Assembly: GCA_014529385.2 (NCBI GenBank)
Contig: CM043948.1
Span: 26,727,768 to 26,787,767, forward strand
Length of the DNA stretch: 60,000 nucleotides
Origin: Adiantum capillus-veneris
Lineage: Eukaryota > Streptophyta > Polypodiopsida > Polypodiales > Pteridaceae
Reading direction: 5' to 3'
Shown here: piece after piece, positions 1 to 10,469 of the stretch
Position numbering within the stretch: the stretch's first letter is position 1
How the letters are laid out: each line of letters begins with the position of its first letter
Position numbers and translations under genes: made by a program
The notes under the pieces: generated by a model
The model's input: only the letters and a program-made list of their open reading frames with translations
What the model was told of the DNA's origin: nothing
The model's database searches: none

Positions 1-610
1 TTGTCCTGTCTCCTTGGTTCATCCTCCTGATCACTTCCTCGATCACTCGATCAACGTTCGGCACAAATGGGTTTTGCCCTCCCGATTTTGTGGTGGACTC
101 ACTCATAGTTGAAGAGGTGCTACTAGTCCCTTGATCCGTGTCTTCAGTCACCTCCCCATATGCTTTGCAGTTATCTGCAAGATATAATGCCTCTTTCGTG
201 ACTTGCTCAAAGGTTACACAGGCTTTCAGGTGCAAGTCCTTTTTGAGCGTGTCATTTCGTAGTCCCTCTATGAAGAGGACTGATTGTCTTTCATCCTGAG
301 GTAGTTCTCGAGCAAGGCATCTTTCTATGTACTGCCTGAAATGAAGCGATGCTTCTTTCACTTTTTCCTTTTCCTTTTGCCTAAATGCATAGATCTGGGA
401 GACAGTGTTGTGCTTGAGCCCTCTTTTTGAGAATTCCTCAGCGAATTCTCAGAGAAGTTGCTCAATACTTGGGAATTCCAAGCTATTTAATGGTTGAAAC
501 CAAGTCAGGGCATTAGCTTCCAATGTCAACCCAAATCCTTCATACTGAGTGTGAAAATCGGTCACCTATTCCATTCTCAATACTTGTTTGAAGATTGCAA
601 CATGGGCATA
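1..610 (-). pseudogene. Gypsy Gag core, element B (continues beyond the left edge)
   Basis: Read on the minus strand, this continues the frame of the Gag protein that ends at 611. It translates into a recognisable retrotransposon Gag (capsid-like) domain, including LKHNTVSQIYAFRQKEKEKV and ECLARELP-type segments (here ERCLARELP), followed by an acidic Ser/Thr-rich tail. Three in-frame stops (near 611, 566 and 447) interrupt it. Protease and polymerase would lie to the left, outside the window. I read it as a decayed Ty3/gypsy Gag. The family call rests on the general Gag pattern, since no catalytic domain of this element is visible. Confidence 0.7.
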
Positions 611-1852
611 CTAATCGCCATATCCATTATACTTTTTGGGTAAGAATTTTTCCACTTGGGATGGTCGCATACGCCAGGCCTCTGCAACCATTCTAACAAC
701 TCTCGGTCCCCCTGGGATGGCTTCTCCTGTTTCGTAATCTCCTCTTGGTACTAACAGTGGTATCCTATCCACCCTACGTTCATCAAGTCGATCTCTTGTG
801 ATAGTCGGAGGGATTCCAGTGGTATAAGTGAATTCAGGAACAGAGCTGCCCCTATGTGTGTTCATGGAAGCCCTAGTCGCCGTCGACCCTAAGGATTCTA
901 TCCTCAGAACTCGTTCATGTTCATAAGAATCCTCCACTCTTTTTCTCAACTGACTCTCAAGTACAGTCTCAGGTTTGATGTGAGTAGTCGTGGTTTTTTC
1001 CGCTTCCAAATTTACATAATATTGGTGGAGGGGTCCTCCAAAATATGTATATCTCTCTAACTCCTTCTGGTCCATTGGGGAGTACTTTTGGCCATACTTG
1101 TCCATTATGACCACTTGAATACTTCTACCCTCTGTGTAAGTGTAAACATACAAGTTTTTTCGGTCGGTTAATTCTTTGATGCGGAGCTCGTCACATCTGT
1201 AATAGAGTGTTTGGTCTCCATTATTGAACTTATAAAGCCTCACATATGTGTTTTTTGTGTTAAGGCGCTTGGTCTCATTGGTGCGTCTGAGTACCGTGTT
1301 TTGTTTCTCCATTTTGGGTGGTGCATCGGTCGGTTCATTATCTACTTTGTCCTTGGTGCCGGTCATTCCCCATTTATCCACAATATACGGGTTATGAACC
1401 ACTAAGTACATCATTCCCTCTCGGTAGAAATACCTATCCCCATCATTATCAACATCTACAAGGTCTTTGAACTCGCACGGCCTACTTTCCAACTTACCAC
1501 AGTAGCAGTCCATTCCATCCTTATAGATTTTGGCTTTAAGCACATTTTCAAATTGAAACGTCAGATACAACAACTTCACATCAGATGTGGGCTGTGAAGG
1601 ACCTGCACCCATCGAATCTGTTCCCTTAGGGTTTGACTTGTTAGAATCTTCAGTCATGAGGCCGTATGATCTCTCAGACAAAGTGTCAGAGAATCTCTCC
1701 TCTAAAATGGGTTCCAAAGGCGGTAGTGGTCTCTGATTCACACTTTCTTCTGTTGAGTGATTACTCCCTTGATCAAAGATGTTGTGGTTCCTATTCTGGT
1801 ACAATCTTCCTGATCGCAGATTCATGAATAATTGGTAACAAGAAAAATCCAA
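611..1852 (-). CDS. N-terminal part of a gypsy-type Gag polyprotein (element B)
   Basis: This is an open 413-codon frame. The likelier start is the internal Met before NLRSGRLYQ (about residue 11), because LTR-element Gag proteins of plants often begin with a short x-R-S-G motif. The middle is charged and soluble with no membrane segment, and contains a conserved-looking block (residues about 90-170) rich in Tyr, Asp and Cys that I do not recognise. The C-terminus (RPSQVEKFLPKKYNGYGD) leads directly into the capsid-like domain in the same frame after one stop codon, so this is the amino-terminal half of one polyprotein. The role would be particle assembly. The long open frame suggests a fairly recent insertion, but the downstream stops make it non-functional as it stands. 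Confidence 0.65.
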   Translation of the reverse strand: MDFSCYQLFMNLRSGRLYQNRNHNIFDQGSNHSTEESVNQRPLPPLEPILEERFSDTLSERSYGLMTEDSNKSNPKGTDSMGAGPSQPTSDVKLLYLTFQFENVLKAKIYKDGMDCYCGKLESRPCEFKDLVDVDNDGDRYFYREGMMYLVVHNPYIVDKWGMTGTKDKVDNEPTDAPPKMEKQNTVLRRTNETKRLNTKNTYVRLYKFNNGDQTLYYRCDELRIKELTDRKNLYVYTYTEGRSIQVVIMDKYGQKYSPMDQKELERYTYFGGPLHQYYVNLEAEKTTTTHIKPETVLESQLRKRVEDSYEHERVLRIESLGSTATRASMNTHRGSSVPEFTYTTGIPPTITRDRLDERRVDRIPLLVPRGDYETGEAIPGGPRVVRMVAEAWRMRPSQVEKFLPKKYNGYGD

Positions 1853-3000
1853 ACCGAGTTACCTCATGTGCTTGAATCTCCCGTTTGTTCTTGCTTGCTG
1901 GATAGTATCTTCTAGTACCTGAACCTATCAAGAATGTGCTTGATAGATGTAAGCTTACAGTTGTTATTGTCAGTTCTTGCTTTTGTTCGACAAAACTTGG
2001 CACACAATTCCCAACACAACCTCAACAATTTTGGTCCAATTTCAATTTTGAAAGAAGCGCCTGGTTGCTATGGCCTAGCTCCTTGTGTGGTAAGTTTTTG
2101 TCTCTGTTCTGGATCAGAGGAACATAGATCGTGATCCATGTTTGAAATCCATTTGAACTTTTGTTGATACCATCAGCTTCAACATGATTAAGGGATCTTA
2201 TGGTATCAAAATTTTAAGAAATGAATCTCTGGATTGGAAGCTAAGTTGATTTTGTCACTTTGCATGAGCTTCTGTCAGTTCTGAGCTGTTGGAAGGGTTT
2301 CTTGCACCCAATTTCAACTCTAGAAGGACCACTAGACTCTCTCTGATACTCTCTAGCTATGGTACTAGTTTGGTGTCAATTTGTATCAGAGGAACATGAA
2401 TTGCGATCCATGTTCCTTTGTGTCAAAATACACTGAATTTTGTCCCACAGCTAGTCCTTGGCCTAGTGATGCTGCCTATATGGTTTTTGAATGCTTTAAA
2501 GATTTTTAGGACAGACAAAAGTCAATTTTAGGGTTTATGTCAGTGGTTTCCCCCCTTGACCTTATTTTTGCCACCTTTTGCCCTCTTTTTGAAATTTCCT
2601 GATAAGGGTCCTTTAGGAGAAAGTGCTCCAATTGTTATCAATTCCCTGCTTGTCTTTTATCAGCTCAGACTTCCAAAAAGGTACATGGATCGTGATCCAT
2701 GTTTAGCATGATTTTGGACTTACACTTTGTGAGCTGATCACACAAGGTATGATGATGCTATTCCCCAAGTATTTTTGGATTTGGTCAGTTTTTTCCAAGT
2801 GAGAAGCAAAGTTTTGTGTCTGTTTTGCAGTCTTTTACAAACCACTCCCTTTCTGGTATTTTAACCAGGATTTTTCACTTTTTGTCTATGGCTCTGGAAA
2901 AGTTGTTCAACTAATAATCAAGAGTACACTGGTAAAATCTTGATGTCAGAGGTCTACCTAGAACATGGATCGCGATCCATGTTGGGAAGCACCTGGGCAT
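1853..3000. other. Non-coding stretch between two gypsy gag genes; likely LTR or leader of element B
   Basis: No credible coding sequence is visible. It lies immediately upstream (minus strand) of the element-B Gag, and its right edge (about 2998) is where the element-A gag stops resembling its homologue at 12.4 kb. It is therefore probably the LTR plus leader of element B, inserted into element A. A minus-strand TGGTATCAAC at about 2167-2176 resembles an initiator-tRNA primer site, but weakly. LTR borders cannot be fixed because the second LTR is outside the window. Confidence 0.45.
2121..2983. repeat. Four evenly spaced 22-bp palindromes (ACATGGATCG/CGATCCATGT type)
   Basis: The copies are at 2121-2142, 2393-2414, 2682-2703 and 2962-2983. 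The last is a perfect 22-bp palindrome with half-site AACATGGATCG; the others carry one to three substitutions. Centre-to-centre spacing is 272, 289 and 280 bp, while the sequence between copies is largely dissimilar apart from a short 'cagagg' flank in some. This is a self-complementary site array, not a simple tandem duplication. Function is unknown: a dimeric protein site or a transcript hairpin are possibilities. Confidence 0.8.
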
Positions 3001-3002
3001 GA

Positions 3003-3954
3003 AATTTGGTTCAGTGGAAGAGGTGGAATGGGTTCTTGTGGTGGTGCTTAGGGTGGACGTAGAATTTGTGTTGGTGGGGCCGGTGCTCAGGGTGGGGGTG
3101 TTCTCTCTCTAGGGGGTGACAGTTGGTTCCTCCTACCTCCTCTATTATAGTTTTGTCACGGTTTGGGACAGTAGTACATACCGTGACCATCTTCTCCACA
3201 GATGTAGCAGTGATACTCCCTATTTTGTCGTCGTGCTCTTCTCGGGTCTTAATCTCTCTCTTGATTCCTTCCTTGCTGTATCAAGTGGACAGAAAAATTC
3301 TGCAGTTGGTCAGTAATATGGGCCAACATATCTTGTTGGTCATTTCTTACCCCAGGAGCCGGTGGTGGTGGAGGAATGGTAGTTGTCATGGTTGTTGGTC
3401 GACGCGATGTTCCTGCTGTTGTTGACTCGATTTCTTTGGCTTTCATCCGTAGCTTCTTGTCCTTAAGGTGAGCAATCTCGACGGAACTCGTACGTAGTCG
3501 GGAATCTACCCTTCACCTTCTCCTTGAGAAGCGGCTATAAGCCATGCATGAACCGGTACTTTTTTAGGAAATCAGGTGCAACTTTCCCTCTTGCCATTGA
3601 GTCAACCCACCGTTTCCACAAATCCACAAACTTGGACTCATAGGTGGCATATTCTAAAAGACCCTCGTGCTTCAAGTCTCTCAACTTGTTCCACAGCTTC
3701 TCTGAAGTGGTACCTCCCCCAAAGTGCCTCTAAAAAGCAGTTTTTAAGGGTTCCCACTCATCCTTAGTTGCTTGTGGAAGTGCGTTGTACCATGACCTAG
3801 CTTCTAGCTTCATGAGATGCTTAAAGATTCTAACCCGGGATTCATCTGTATCTTTGTTGCTTACTACACATGCTACTTCAAAGTCATCTAGGAAATCTGT
3901 TACCAAATCCTCCCCCTTCTTTCCTTTAAATGTTGGAAATGCTACACTTGCCAT
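3003..3954 (-). pseudogene. Gag core and zinc knuckle of a Tat-like gypsy element (element A)
   Basis: The frame begins MASVAFPTFKGKKGEDLV and continues through a capsid-like domain (LEARSWYNALP) with a few frame changes. It reaches a Gln-rich segment (ITDQLQNFSVHLIQ) at about 3270-3330 and then a perfect CCHC zinc knuckle (CYICGEDGHGMYYC, C-x2-C-x4-H-x4-C) at about 3175-3215. The same blocks occur on the plus strand at 11.74-12.2 kb, so elements A and the 7.6-18 kb element belong to one family. Several stops and frameshifts make it non-functional. Homology ends near 3000, where element B appears to have inserted. Confidence 0.8.
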
Positions 3955-4277
3955 GATTACTAAGAGAGAGAGCTAGAAAGACACACTGCTTAGCTTGCAA
4001 TCAAAAGTTTTTTCTTTACAAGGAGGCGTGTATACCCTTTTTATACTAGAACATAGATTAAAATCTCAAACGATACATTGCCTTGTACCAAAGGTAAGAC
4101 AAATGTCTGATCTGATTCTAGAACCTCAAAGAAGCGCTCCCCACCCCAGCATGGTGTCGATGACATGCTGGTAGTGAGCCTTCAAGTACAGTATTACCTT
4201 GATTGAGCGTACTCGTATCGAAATGTGTGATCTGCCTTGAGGTAAGTTGTATTGATTCATGTGAAGCTTAGAGGTGC

Positions 4278-4740
4278 TTAGTCACTGTCCAAGCTTGTGG
4301 GAGAGGGTGGTGTTCTTTCCTGAAACAAGATTAGTAGATCCCTAGTCTCTCTAGTGAGAGTGTGAGTATGTGCTTCCATTATCTGTGTTGCAGCATCAGG
4401 TGCGACTTGGAAACTGACTGTGATAATTACCTTGGTGACTTGAGTTACCCGATTCTCAAAGTAGAATAGTGTTGATTCTCTATTGTGCAGAGCTCCCTCC
4501 ATCTTGTTGTTGCAGGTTGGTTGTAGGTTGCGGACATGATTTCGACTTTCTCCTTCTTCTTCTTGGCACCCGGCCTATGTATATCCACTGAGTTTGGCGT
4601 GTTGGTTGACTCTCCCATTGCAAATCAATTACCGTTACACCAGGCACTCGAGCTTCGATGGAGATGCTGAGCTTGTCTAGTTGTGCTTGGAGCTCTTCTT
4701 CTTCTGTCGTCCAGTTTAGCGAACCTTGATAATCATTCAT
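4278..4740 (-). pseudogene. Amino-terminal region of the element-A Gag polyprotein
   Basis: Two overlapping open frames (4480-4740 and 4278-4502) lie just downstream of the putative primer site. The first contains WTTEEEELQAQL...PGVTVIDLQ, which parallels RTEEEEIEEAL...PEYTILNIE right after the 5' LTR of the plus-strand element (about 10.57-10.68 kb). The shared position and sequence support an N-terminal Gag-associated domain of this family. It is broken by a frame change near 4490. Function beyond membership in the Gag polyprotein is unknown. Confidence 0.55.
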
Positions 4741-4802
4741 CCATCTACAAAAGTTTAGGGGTTTCAGTCTTGTAAACTAGAGGGTTTCATGAAAAGATCC
4801 TT

Positions 4803-4821
4803 AGTGGGCGCACCAAGAAAA
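4803..4821 (-). other. Putative primer-binding site of element A
   Basis: Reading the minus strand, the sequence after the LTR end ...GGCCATCA is TTTTCTTGGTGCGCCCAC. It matches in position and partly in sequence (TTTGGTGCCC) the site after the 5' LTR of the related plus-strand element at 10469. The cognate tRNA is not certain. Confidence 0.45.
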
Positions 4822-5940
4822 TGATGGCCGAAAATGACATGCCATATGGGGTGGCCTCTACACTACACATAGCCTGAACATCCCCAAGCATCATCTCAAG
4901 GTAGGGGTAATCCTATAGGTAGAGAGGGGCACCACCTAGCATAAGTGCGGCTAGGAAGCAGACATACGTGACCTAGAGTAGCAAAAGTGAAAATGCCCTC
5001 TAGGTAACCAACATGAAATGGTGATACAACAAACATCCATATGTAGAAAACGCCTAGTCAACAGTCTGGAATGTGTGTATGAGAAGTGTATGAGAAAGGT
5101 ATGTGACAAGGTCGGAATGGAGCATACTGACTTACTAGAGAGGCCGTACATGATGGAACACAAGCAGAGTGATATACAAGAGACGAAACATCCCGCGAAT
5201 ATGGGGAAACAAAACTAAGGAGAACAGAGAATGGACCCCAAAGATCAAGACAACATTGCACCCTTTTATTGGCGATGATGATACTTACAAATGGTGGTCT
5301 TGACAGTTACAAACCTGGCTCTTGGCACTAGGGATGCATGATGGAATGCGAGCATCATATGGTGCATGGTGAAGTTGGAGTTATCAGGAAGGTTAGTTGA
5401 TGGAAAACATCAAGACGATGCAGCCACCGACGACGTCAATCACCAACATCGAGAGCGGCCCAAGGTAGCATGGTGTGGATGCATTCAATCCTAGCGTGCT
5501 CATGTTGCATTGTGGGGGAGTAGTGACTGCCTTATGTATGTGGAGTGGTTGTGACTAGTAACTCAACCATGGTGTGGTGGATAATGGGGAAAATGGTGAT
5601 GCCAATGCTAAAATGGCAAGCTTGCAACCAAACATGATGCCATGAGCTCTCTAGCTTGGGGGGTTGCATTATGTGCTTAGTGGTGCTTAAGATGTAGAGT
5701 GCATGGAGCTAGTGTGTCCCTCCTTCACTTGTGTCCCCCCTTTTGTGCTTAGCGGAGGCCTATTTATATAGGCTTGAGAGGTGGTCCTTAGCCAATGGTC
5801 CTTGCAAATATCCACTGGTCGCTGTAGAAGGTCTAGATGCCTCTCTAGTAAGAGAGATAGAGCGAGAGAGAGAGAAGGTAGAGATAGAGAGAGAGAAAAG
5901 AGTGGGGTGGGGAGATTTTTTTTACAATCCACTAGCCATT
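4822..5940 (-). repeat. 5' LTR of gypsy element A (outer edge uncertain)
   Basis: The inner edge is defined by TGATGGCC on the plus strand (LTR 3' end GGCCATCA on the minus strand) next to the primer site. The segment contains no real gene and carries a TATA box oriented toward gag at 5759-5772. The outer border is not visible: the partner LTR is outside the window or deleted, so the 5940 limit is a guess placed before the change in composition. Confidence 0.45.
5759..5772 (-). promoter_or_regulatory. TATA box in the LTR of element A
   Basis: The minus strand reads CCTATATAAATAGG, a canonical plant TATA box. It lies about 1 kb upstream of the gag start in the orientation expected for an LTR promoter. 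Confidence 0.5.
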
Positions 5941-6382
5941 GGCTAGGTTATTAGGGAAGAGTGGAGTTCGGGGAATTTACAAGGGGTTTGTTGATGGTTC
6001 GGGTGGTCGGTCTGAGGTTTAAGGCTTCCAGAATTAGTAGTTGTTGCGGGAAGCCAAAATGCTACGTGTTGCTTCATCTCGGTGCCGACCGGGGCGTGCC
6101 TTCGGCGCCACTTCTTGTTTTGGTGTTGGCGGCGCGCAAGCTAGCCGTCTTCTTTTTTTGTTGTTGGTGTTGAGTCCTTGGATTTTTTTATTAATTCTCT
6201 TGTGTGTGCATATATGCGTGCGTGTTCGGTGTGCTATGGGTGAGTTTGTGTAGACGTGTGTGTATATAGGTGACTACGTGATTGTGTTTATGTGTTGTGT
6301 GTGCCTGCGTATGTGTATGTATATGTGTGCGGTGTATGGGAACGAGAGAGAGGAGGGGTAATTTTATAAATTATGTGTATAT

Positions 6383-6383
<1 letters not shown>
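5941..6383. other. No gene seen; transition into microsatellite DNA
   Basis: I see only short incidental frames, GT-rich stretches and no recognisable protein or RNA gene. Confidence 0.5.

Positions 6384-6423
<40 letters not shown>
6384..6423. repeat. (AT)n microsatellite
   Basis: About 39 bases of perfect AT alternation, able to form a cruciform. Confidence 0.95.
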
Positions 6424-6426
<3 letters not shown>

Positions 6427-6544
6427 CGTGCCTTCTGTGTGCAAGGAAACAAAGCAAGAGAACGAGAGTGAGAGAGAGGGAACGCGGGTGCGGGGAGAGG
6501 GAGGGGTTGAAGGGTGTGTGTGTGTGTGTGCGTAGGTGTGTGTG

Positions 6545-7266
<722 letters not shown>

Positions 7267-7497
7267 AAGAAGAGAGAGATATGGTTGTGGAAAATAATGA
7301 AAGAGAGAGGGAGACTTAAAAAAAACAAAATGATGGCTCGCCATGGAAAGAAGGTAGTTATTTTATGCGCCCTGCGGGGTTTGGCAGAAGAGCGAAAAAA
7401 GGAAAACAAATGAGAGGGAGTGTGGGGTTGGTGGCGGCAGTAATAATAAGAAAAAATGCTATTTTTTGTGGTTTTCTATCCTCGAATGGGTTGATTC

Positions 7498-7572
7498 ATG
7501 CGGTCTCGGCTTCAAACCGAGGACTTTAAACTCTCTGGCCGGGCTAGAGGGCGGTGCGGCTAACCTAGTATC
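7498..7572 (-). other. tRNA-like pol III segment (SINE head or tRNA relic)
   Basis: On the minus strand a B-box-like GGTTTGAAGCC (plus 7508-7518) follows an A-box-like TAGCCGCACCGC by 44 bases start to start, which is the spacing within a tRNA. No complete cloverleaf or 3' tail is visible. It is therefore a tRNA-derived SINE head or an old tRNA-like repeat, not a working tRNA. Confidence 0.35.
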
Positions 7573-7814
7573 AACACTAGCATTGCCCTAGAAGAAGCCT
7601 ACCCCTTGACAAGTGAAAGCATTCAAAGATTAAAACTAATGATGGCCGGCTTTGGCCATGGTAACTAACCCCAAGAGGGGAGCTTAATATGAATAAATTA
7701 AAAACCGTTTTTTTGTCCTGCTGCAAGCTGCCCCCCCCCCCCCTTGTCCTTGCGCTCACAAAGCGGCCGCCACCCTTGGCACCAACCCCTCTCACTCTCT
7801 CCTTGAAGCTTGGC

Positions 7815-7817
7815 ACC

Positions 7818-7866
<49 letters not shown>

Positions 7867-7926
7867 ATACACACACACACACACACATAGCAAGCTTGGA
7901 AAAATATCTGTCTCTCTCTCTCTTTC

Positions 7927-7970
<44 letters not shown>

Positions 7971-8022
7971 CACACACACACACATTCACATAGACACACA
8001 CACACACACACACACACACCTC

Positions 8023-8068
<46 letters not shown>

Positions 8069-8084
8069 CAAGGAGTAAATTCAG

Positions 8085-8154
<70 letters not shown>

Positions 8155-8160
8155 CTCTCA

Positions 8161-8221
<61 letters not shown>

Positions 8222-8262
8222 CAAGGAGTAAATTCAGCCCTCTCTCTCTCTCTCTCTTTCCA
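7815..8262. repeat. Alternating (CT)n and (CA)n microsatellites inside the LTR
   Basis: CT tracts at about 7815-7862, 8028-8066, 8083-8121, 8163-8220 and 8239-8258 alternate with CA tracts. The unit CGGCAAGGAGTAAATTCAG followed by CT and CA tracts occurs twice here (near 8067 and 8219) and, as GGCAAGGAGTAAATTCAATC, once in the 3' LTR (near 16988). So the array grew by local duplication. Confidence 0.9.
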
Positions 8263-8796
8263 TACACACACACACACACACACACTCACATACATGCCCT
8301 ACACGCATAAGCTCATGCACACAATCACATATGCTTCAACAACGCACACACACGACACACACAAGAAGGAAAAGAAGCAGCAAAAATGGACATCGACGCA
8401 TCGACAAACGGCACCAAAAACACGTGATGGCGACAACAATCCAAAGAAAGATGCCAAAGGCATGCTCTAGCTGTGACACCGAAATTAACAAGCACGCTAC
8501 ACCAACAAACCAGTAAAGGCTCAATTTGTCGGTATCTCATCCACGATGCATTTCCTCAATAAACATCTGTAGGGTAATTCATTTTCCAATTTCCAAAGCC
8601 AAACTTTGTAAAAAAACCATTTGTATATTCCACCTCTCTCTAGGTGATGGTCACCAAGGCCCACCTAGGAGAATATCATTTCTTATTTCTCCCAAACAAA
8701 GCACCAGTTAACCATTGGGGACTCGGCCACCTGCTTTGTCTCTCTAGCTTAGGGCCCTAAACCTAATTAGTTTGTACTAAACTAAGAAGCCTACAC

Positions 8797-8804
8797 CTAT
8801 AAAA
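8797..8804 (+). promoter_or_regulatory. TATA box of the 5' LTR
   Basis: CTATAAAA lies within CACCTATAAAAGAGCACTGA, a block conserved between the two LTRs (compare 17555-17562). This is the expected start region for the genomic transcript. Confidence 0.6.
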
Positions 8805-8937
8805 GAGCACTGAGAGGTCACTATCGAGAGGGGTCAGCACTTGATGGAGAAGTCATGCACATACACTGACTCCAAGGGTCACTATACAGAGGAGTAGGAT
8901 CTCCGTACACATGAAATTTCCCTAGAGAATGCACTAT

Positions 8938-9170
<233 letters not shown>

Positions 9171-9324
9171 CAAACTCATGTGCGTGCATACCTCGACCTC
9201 GTTGCCGATGTCTCCAAGTTAAATCCCTGCAACACGACAAGCTTACTAGTTTACCCAAACCTTTGAAGAGTCTGAGAGGTAGTCTTTCACTCCTTTGAAG
9301 GCCTGAAAACTCATTTACAAGCCT

Positions 9325-10134
9325 TTGCAGGTTGTGTCAAACCCATTAAGCTTTGTAAAGGTGTTAAAGGATGCCTCAATGTCTTCCTTTGGCACTCCAA
9401 TCTCACGCAAAAGCTTCCTTGTAGTGGCTGCAGCACCAAGAAACGACCCCGTCGCTCGCCAAGAAGCACGGATTACGGCCCTTGAGGCTCAAATCCAAGA
9501 ACTCATTGGAGAGAATGAGAAGCTCAAACAACACTTGTGTAAGCTAGAAGAGGAAAAGGAAGTAGAGAGCCAAGCTCTACTTGCAAAAGCTAATGAAGTT
9601 AAAGCCTCATTCATTGAGAACGTCAAAGCAGTTTAGCAAGAAGTCCATGAAGTGACACACAAAAAGATGGACACCAAGATACAAGCAGCTCTACAAGAAT
9701 GCCAACTACAAGAATCCCTAGGCCTGAAGGTGAGGATTGGAGGACTTCACTTACCATGGTGCACTAGTGAGGACACCCTTGAAGAAGCAATCGACAAACT
9801 TAATGGCATTCTTCAACCTATCAACATCAAGTCAGAAACCGTTGTTTGGATGAACGACACACATAGACGTATTCCACTTGAACATTGTGTCCTAACCTTC
9901 AAGAAGAAAGAAGAACGGATCAAGCTAATACACCAATCCCGCCTCCTCAAGGAAAAAACTCTTTGGATCGCCGAAGAATTGACCACAAACCAACTCAAGG
10001 CTAAAGCAAGCGAGCTTAAGAAGGTACACGAAGCTCGCAAACAAGGAAAATGGGCAGTCTACCGAGGTGGTAGATCCATCATACAGGAGTTTCAAAATCC
10101 CAAATCGACTCTCAACATAGCTGACCCCCCCTAG
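9325..10134 (+). pseudogene. LINE ORF1-like coiled-coil/RNA-binding protein inside the LTR
   Basis: One frame of about 269 codons is broken by a single TAG at 9634-9636. Residues about 45-100 form a coiled coil (ARITALEAQIQELIGENEKL). The part after the stop has a basic RNA-binding-like domain (VRIGGLHLPW, LTFKKKEERIKL) and ends in KQGKWAVYRGGRSIIQEF, the pattern seen at the end of LINE-1-type ORF1 proteins. No endonuclease or RT follows. It lies wholly inside the 1.15-kb segment unique to the 5' LTR. It could be a truncated LINE insertion or a captured nucleic-acid chaperone. Confidence 0.55.
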
Positions 10135-10469
10135 GTTATGTTTTGTTTACTCATTTACCCTCTTTCTTTTTACCCTTCCAATGGACCCTCAGTCCTTAAC
10201 TGATATGTATCGACCATCTTCTACCTAGAAGGAACTGTTATAATGTCTATTTTTGGTCCAATGGGTCATATCTCACCTCTGTGGACGATAGTTCAATCTA
10301 TCTATCTATCTCTCTCCCTGCGATACATTGTGTTGTTGTCATTCGAATCGCTATTGTCCGCATCCTAGCCGCTCAAAGCTAGGTGGTGCCCCATATTGAC
10401 TCCCCATGACGAGTTCTTCTTACACGGGCCTAGTGTAGAGGCCGTTGGGGTCTGTTTTGTGCTTGTCAT

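Noticed and set aside
2161-2215. Primer-binding site for element B (TGGTATCAAC on the minus strand)
   Set aside because: Only a partial match, a similar TGGTATCAAA occurs on the opposite strand nearby, and no LTR end can be shown next to it.
2121-2983. CRISPR-like array
   Set aside because: Repeats are only 22 bp, spacing is about 280 bp, no cas genes exist, and the context is a plant retrotransposon.
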